Below, one piece after another: positions 34,301-37,488 of a DNA stretch of 37,488 nt (position 1 is the first letter of the stretch; the number at the start of each line of letters is the position of its first letter). Below the pieces are notes generated by a model. It was not told where the DNA came from. It did not search any database and worked only from the letters and a program-made list of their open reading frames with translations. The translations under genes were made by a program, and so were the position numbers. This DNA is from an uncultured Treponema sp. (GTDB taxonomy: Bacteria; Spirochaetota; Spirochaetia; Treponematales; Treponemataceae), in the NCBI GenBank assembly GCA_947167345.1, contig CAMVHR010000029.1:1-37488 (forward strand), in the 5' to 3' direction.

Positions 34301-34516
34301 ATGACATACTCAGTTTTGGAGAAAAAATTAAAGTCTTTACCAGTGCAAAGCCTAGAAGAAGTTGATGTTTTTTTTGATTACATACTGTATAAATTTAATA
34401 GTAAAGAGTCTGGTCGACCAAGTAAAAATCCTCTCTTAGGAATGGAACTTTTGAACTCTATAGTTGGAATAGTTCCTCAAAATATATCTGTCGAACAGAC
34501 TAAATATAATTTATAA
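34301..34516 (+). CDS. DUF2281-like antitoxin, solitary
   Basis: 71 residues. The N-terminal half SVLEKKLKSLPVQSLEEVDV followed by FFDYILYKF matches the DUF2281 pattern of antitoxins usually paired with PIN-domain toxins (short helix, LP, a second helix with F.DYLL). The C-terminal half (NPLLGMELLNSIVGIVP) would be the toxin-binding tail. No toxin gene follows: the next 160 bases are the cassette repeat. It may be an orphan or act on a toxin elsewhere. AGGTG lies five bases before the ATG. Confidence 0.65.
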   Translation: MTYSVLEKKLKSLPVQSLEEVDVFFDYILYKFNSKESGRPSKNPLLGMELLNSIVGIVPQNISVEQTKYNL

Positions 34517-34531
34517 AAATTAAAACTTAGT

Positions 34532-34736
34532 TTCCTCCATCAAAAGAAGCAAAAAGAGTTTTTTGACATAGAAAAAGAACAGTACCCGATGAATGATGGG
34601 CATCGGGGTACTGACAGGGTGCACTTGAAAACAGTACATCATGTCAGTGCATATTCTTTAGTTTAGAATATTGCGGTTTGTATGTCTATGCTGGGAACAA
34701 TCCTGTACGGTATACAGATCCTGATGGAAAAATTGC
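34532..34736. repeat. Hairpin-rich cassette repeat, copy 1
   Basis: About 205 bp, matching 35721-35927 with about 30 differences by hand alignment. It starts TTCCTCCATCA, contains TTTTTTGACAT, then hairpin A (CAGTACCCGAT 34580-34590 with ATCGGGGTACTG 34602-34613) and hairpin B (CTGACA 34611-34616 with TGTCAG 34642-34647, or TGCACT 34620-34625 with AGTGCA 34646-34651). It ends in the Rhs-tip codons for YAGNNPV.YTDPDG. Only the last ~60 bases are clearly Rhs coding; a TGA at 34612 closes that frame. Confidence 0.92.
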
Positions 34737-35226
34737 TCAAGCAATACCAATTCCAGAAGTTATAACGGAAATTGAATTACTAGGTCAAGAATTGCAAAAT
34801 GTTACACCTCAGTTGGCAATTGTAAGCTGTGTTGTTATTGGAATTGTATTAATTGCACAAGGCGTCAATTATGTTCAAAATAAAAATTTTGCAAAGGCTC
34901 TTGGAATAATCTATTCTGCGGCAGAGTCTGTAGCAGGTGGAGCTCCACCACCATTAACACCCGATGATCCTGATAGTAAAGGAACTCAGACAAGTTCTAA
35001 AACTTTATATAATAAAAATGGAACACATATAGATGTTGAAAATCCTGGTTATAGACCTGGACAAATACATGTACAACAGGGAAATGCTAAATATCTGTAT
35101 GATGTAGGGAAAAAAGCTTTTGTTGACAAAGCAGGAGATTTAGCGCCTAAAGCGATTCAAAAATTGCTAGAAGACCCAAAAGTTATTAAGGCTATAGCAA
35201 AGGGATTAAAAATTTTAGGATACTAA
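34678..35226 (+). CDS. Orphan Rhs-tip toxin, cassette 1
   Basis: The frame opens after a TGA at 34612 and begins with the last piece of an Rhs core (LEYCGLYVYAGNNPVRYTDPDGK); no upstream core is present. TTG 34678 is the first plausible start but has no Shine-Dalgarno. A hydrophobic stretch (LAIVSCVVIGIVLIAQGV) follows, then a Pro/Asp linker and a C-terminal toxin-like domain of about 75 residues: NGTHIDVENPGYRPGQIHVQ, KYLYDVGKKAFVD, APKAIQKLLEDPKVIKAIAK. I recall this type of block at the tips of Rhs/WapA-like proteins but cannot name its activity; a nuclease is possible. The gene may be silent until recombined onto a full Rhs gene. An immunity gene follows four bases later. Confidence 0.75.
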   Translation: MYVYAGNNPVRYTDPDGKIAQAIPIPEVITEIELLGQELQNVTPQLAIVSCVVIGIVLIAQGVNYVQNKNFAKALGIIYSAAESVAGGAPPPLTPDDPDSKGTQTSSKTLYNKNGTHIDVENPGYRPGQIHVQQGNAKYLYDVGKKAFVDKAGDLAPKAIQKLLEDPKVIKAIAKGLKILGY

Positions 35227-35230
35227 TTAT

Positions 35231-35647
35231 ATGGATAAAGTTGATTTTCTTATTAAATTTTATTTTGCTATATTTCCAGAATTTTATAGAATTAAAGATT
35301 TTGAAAATAATGAGTATGTATTCTTAAAAACGGAAGACAAAGAAATAAAAATATTGAAGTCTGTAACAGACAAGACTCAGCTTGAAGCTTATGAAAATCA
35401 TATTCATCTTTTTGGGAAAGTGAAAAAAAAATATCAAAAAGATGCTTTAAAAGTTGCAAAACTAATCACAGAAAATCTTGTAAAACAATTAAGCTTAAGA
35501 TTTCCTGATAAAAAATTTAAAGTTTATCTTGATTGTGATTTTAAAGAACATATAATAATACGATTTCATCAAGTTTGGAAGAATGAACTTCCATATTATA
35601 ATGTCAATGAGTTTTCAACAATAACGGAATACATTGTAGGCATATAG
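35231..35647 (+). CDS. Predicted immunity protein for cassette 1 toxin
   Basis: 138 residues, no signal peptide or membrane segment. ATG 35231 is preceded by TAGGA at nine bases and follows the toxin stop by four bases, the usual place for the immunity gene of an Rhs tip. The protein is rich in Lys, Phe and Tyr with alternating strands and helices (FYFAIFPEFYRIKDFENNEY, then KYQKDALKVAKLITENLVKQ). No family is recognised; the call rests on position. Base composition is more AT-rich than the core genes, as is common for polymorphic toxin cassettes. Confidence 0.7.
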   Translation: MDKVDFLIKFYFAIFPEFYRIKDFENNEYVFLKTEDKEIKILKSVTDKTQLEAYENHIHLFGKVKKKYQKDALKVAKLITENLVKQLSLRFPDKKFKVYLDCDFKEHIIIRFHQVWKNELPYYNVNEFSTITEYIVGI

Positions 35648-35720
35648 TCGTGCAACTTAAAATTTTGTAAAATCAACTTCCATAGATTTATATTATTATT
35701 AATATTAGATAAAAAGAGAC

Positions 35721-35927
35721 TTCCTCCATCATAAGGAAGCAGAAAGAGTTTTTTGACATTGAAAAAGAGCAGTACCCGATGAATGATGGAACATCGGGGT
35801 ACTGACAGAATGTACTGTCTTTCAGTACATCCTGTCAGTACATAGCCTTTAGTTTAGAATATTGCGGTTTGTACCACTATGCAGGGAACAATCCTGTCAC
35901 ATATACAGACCCTGATGGAAATATTGC
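35721..35927. repeat. Hairpin-rich cassette repeat, copy 2
   Basis: Second copy of the repeat at 34532-34736. Hairpin A is CAGTACCCGAT (35770-35780) with ATCGGGGTACTG (35793-35804). Hairpin B is stronger than in copy 1: CTGACAG (35802-35808) pairs with CTGTCAG (35832-35838), and inside it TGTACTG (35811-35817) pairs with CAGTACA (35823-35829). Start TTCCTCC pairs with AAGGAAG in this copy. The end again codes for the Rhs tip (YHYAGNNPVTYTDPDG). Confidence 0.92.
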
Positions 35928-36486
35928 AATTTCTTTAGCTCTTTTTGCAGCTACAGTTGTAGGTTTCTTATATTTCCAAACTCCAGCAGGTCAACAGGGA
36001 CTACAGGCAATCGAAGATATTTTATATTTCGGGTGCTATGGGGCGGCATTAGGATGCTATGGTATAGCAAAGACAATCGAAACGGTTGTTTCGATAGTAA
36101 ATTCTAAAGTTGAAGAAAGATCAATAGCAAAAGCTATTGAAAAGTCAGGAGAAAAAACATCAAATGGACAATTGATGTATCATTACACAACAGTTTCTCC
36201 TGATAAGTGGAGAGGGCCATTAAGACCTGGTAGCTATATTACTCCTGATGGAAATTACTCAGGAAAAGAAGCTGATAACAAATTGGCATTACCCAAAGAT
36301 AAAGATGGCAATGATAGAATTCCAACTTATAAATATACATTTAAGGTAAAAGAGGGTGAATATACATCTGCACCTAATTCATTACCAGGAAATATTGTAG
36401 CACCATTAGATGGAAAAGATGGCGGAGGAACTGAATATATTAGCACAGTTCCATTATCACCAATAAACTGTGAACCAATAGAGTAA
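35869..36486 (+). CDS. Orphan Rhs-tip toxin, cassette 2, possibly ADP-ribosyltransferase-like
   Basis: Begins, like cassette 1, with an Rhs-tip remnant (LEYCGLYHYAGNNPVTYTDP) from TTG 35869 with no Shine-Dalgarno. A hydrophobic segment (IAISLALFAATVVGFLYF) and a helical linker follow. The C-terminal ~100 residues carry QLMYHYTTVSPDKW, then GSYITPDGNYSGKEA. The order H-Y-T ... G-S-Y-I-T-x-D recalls the HYD1-type ADP-ribosyltransferase toxins, but the rest of that fold cannot be confirmed by eye. Toxin domain is unrelated to that of cassette 1, while the leader is the same. Immunity gene follows four bases later. Confidence 0.72.
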   Translation: MYHYAGNNPVTYTDPDGNIAISLALFAATVVGFLYFQTPAGQQGLQAIEDILYFGCYGAALGCYGIAKTIETVVSIVNSKVEERSIAKAIEKSGEKTSNGQLMYHYTTVSPDKWRGPLRPGSYITPDGNYSGKEADNKLALPKDKDGNDRIPTYKYTFKVKEGEYTSAPNSLPGNIVAPLDGKDGGGTEYISTVPLSPINCEPIE

Positions 36487-36490
36487 AGAT

Positions 36491-36907
36491 ATGAAAGTTA
36501 TTTACGTTCCTGAAACATATTTTAAATTAGCTAAAATGGATTACCTCCAACCTTATTATCAGCAGGATCAAAAAGAAATACCTGATGAATTAGCATTAGG
36601 TGGATTATATGAAAAGAAAGGAGAAGAAAAAGATCTATGCATTCTTGATCCCGGAAATTTTAAGGTAAACGTTGCAGACCTACAGATATACAATGAAAGA
36701 AAATTTGATTTTCACAAAAATGAATTTGTATATTTTAGACCAACTTGTAGTGCAAAGGAGATAGATTACTTATTGTTAACCAATAAAATATCAATTGGTG
36801 GGAACTACAGGATTGATAGAATAATCAATCATTTTTATGCAATTTTACAAGATTCAAATGGAGGGCAAACAAATCCAATTCGATTTTTAGATATTATCAA
36901 GAAATAG
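36491..36907 (+). CDS. Predicted immunity protein for cassette 2 toxin
   Basis: 138 residues, cytoplasmic, four bases after the toxin stop with only a weak AAAGA before ATG 36491. Sequence is mixed alpha/beta (KVIYVPETYFKLAKMDYLQP, then CILDPGNFKVNVADLQIYNE and FVYFRPTCSAKEIDYLLLT). It has no similarity by eye to the immunity protein of cassette 1, although both happen to be 138 residues. The call rests on position. It ends LDIIKK. Confidence 0.68.
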   Translation: MKVIYVPETYFKLAKMDYLQPYYQQDQKEIPDELALGGLYEKKGEEKDLCILDPGNFKVNVADLQIYNERKFDFHKNEFVYFRPTCSAKEIDYLLLTNKISIGGNYRIDRIINHFYAILQDSNGGQTNPIRFLDIIKK

Positions 36908-37286
36908 TTCTAATAAATGATTGAACCATAGCCTTTATTCTACTCTCACAAATACAGACTTGATTATCAAGAAAGCTTCAAAATTATATGAGAAGCAAAT
37001 GCTGACCAAAAAGTTGTAAAATTCTGTTGTGACTTCAAATTACTTGAAGAAAAATGTAGAGAATATAGGATTTAGTCAGTTATAAAAAATAATATTTCAA
37101 TGACAGAAATTAGATATTGGAATTCCAACAAATTATAGTTTTCTGCGTCCAAGTTCCCATGTTCCATAGTCAGACAAATGGCTATTTGTCGGGATAAAGG
37201 CAGGAATTTTGACATATTTTATTAAACTCCTCTTAAAATAGAATATTTTTAAGCTGTAACGTCTATAGCTCAAGTTAAACTCATTT
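36908..37286. other. Non-coding or decayed stretch before IS21
   Basis: No supported gene. It holds the dyad CTTGAT-T-ATCAAG (36958-36970) and the perfect hairpin GACAAAT-GGCT-ATTTGTC (37173-37190), neither followed by a T-run. TTATCAAGAAA near 36963 repeats the end of the cassette 2 immunity gene, so part of the stretch may be a decayed cassette remnant. Confidence 0.4.
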
Positions 37287-37287
37287 T

Positions 37288-37375
37288 GGTCAGTACGCAA
37301 ACTCAGCTTGACCAGTGGACATAATCATCACGGCCAGTGCGCGTAATCATTGCGGCCAGTGCGCGTAATCATTGC
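37288..37375. repeat. Four 22-bp direct repeats at the IS21 left end
   Basis: Exact 22-bp spacing at 37288, 37310, 37332 and 37354, with GGCCACTTT starting a partial fifth at 37376. The last two full copies are identical (GGCCAGTGCG...CATTGC); the outer two are diverged (GACCAGTGG..., GGTCAGTACG...). Multiple terminal repeats of this kind are transposase-binding sites in the IS21 family. Confidence 0.88.
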
Positions 37376-37449
37376 GGCCACTTTAAACTGAATCCTTAAG
37401 CATCCGTTCCGACAAATTCCTTAGAAACTAATTTTAAGGGGGAACCAAT

Positions 37450-37488
37450 ATGAAGGAAATTTTCATTCTTGAAGTAAAGGCAAGGCTT
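37450..37488 (+). CDS. istA: IS21-family transposase IstA, 5' end only
   Basis: Only 13 codons lie in the window (MKEIFILEVKARL). ATG 37450 has AAGGGGGAA five bases upstream. The short N-terminus and its position behind the 22-bp end repeats fit IstA, the DDE transposase of IS21 elements. Completeness cannot be judged. Confidence 0.7.
   Translation, partial: MKEIFILEVKARL

Larger units (their letters stand above)
37287..37488 (+). mobile_element. Left end of an IS21-family insertion sequence, cut by the window
   Basis: The four 22-bp repeats at 37288-37375 followed at 37450 by a frame beginning MKEIFILEVKARL are typical of the left end of IS21-family elements upstream of istA. The tip is probably the TG at 37287-37288. 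istB and the right end lie outside the window. Confidence 0.75.

Noticed and set aside
34560..34666. Protein-coding frame through the first part of the cassette repeat (KQKEFFDIEKEQYPMNDG)
   Set aside because: The two copies go out of frame with each other through 1-bp differences and both meet stops soon after; treated as non-coding or decayed.
37173..37190. Terminator hairpin GACAAAT/ATTTGTC
   Set aside because: No T-run on either strand and no gene for it to end.

Overview
The window reads as chromosomal DNA from a low-GC, host-associated spirochaete, most likely a Treponema of the gut, rumen or mouth. Reasons: a cytidylate kinase fused to six-domain ribosomal protein S1, many signal-peptide/TPR proteins of treponemal style, an InlB/BspA-repeat lipoprotein, a complete suf operon, a large 7TM-PAS-GGDEF-EAL protein beside a chemotaxis receptor, and Rhs tips of the YAGNNPV.YTDPDG type. 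No species can be named from sequence alone.

Layout. (1) 1-2.5 kb: start of a divergent minus-strand gene at the edge, then a large surface lipoprotein with its own promoter and terminator. (2) 2.5-13.3 kb: a 23-bp tandem repeat array, then one long head-to-tail run of tightly packed or overlapping genes: rpe, three envelope/TPR proteins, recA, folK, scpA, scpB, an RsuA-family pseudouridine synthase and the cmk-S1 fusion, closed by a terminator. This joins DNA repair, folate synthesis, chromosome condensation and translation. (3) 13.3-15.9 kb: a degenerate sigma-54-type AAA+ regulator, a membrane-anchored TPR protein, a lipoprotein and tRNA-Arg(UCU). (4) 15.9-22.0 kb: pyridoxal kinase family gene and sufCBDSU; SufS uses PLP, so the kinase may support it. 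(5) 22.0-33.1 kb: a YegP-like protein, two small minus-strand proteins, a probable c-di-GMP phosphodiesterase, an MCP, birA, a VanZ-like protein, a patatin-like lipase, a TPR protein and glutamine-dependent NAD synthase. (6) 33.1-37.5 kb, accessory: a GNAT-like two-gene module, a predicted small RNA, a solitary DUF2281-like antitoxin, two orphan Rhs-tip toxin/immunity cassettes each preceded by the same roughly 205-bp hairpin-rich repeat, and the left end of an IS21-family element running off the window.

The most unusual signals are: the repeated hairpin-rich leader in front of two unrelated toxin cassettes; a small-RNA-like unit (promoter, stem, terminator) next to them; a recurrent promoter type that places the transcription start on or next to the ATG (leaderless mRNAs) for at least four unrelated genes; an apparent internal ribosome-binding site inside the cmk-S1 fusion; and a sigma-54-type regulator that has lost its GAFTGA loop. 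All functional calls are from reading motifs by eye; no database search was run.
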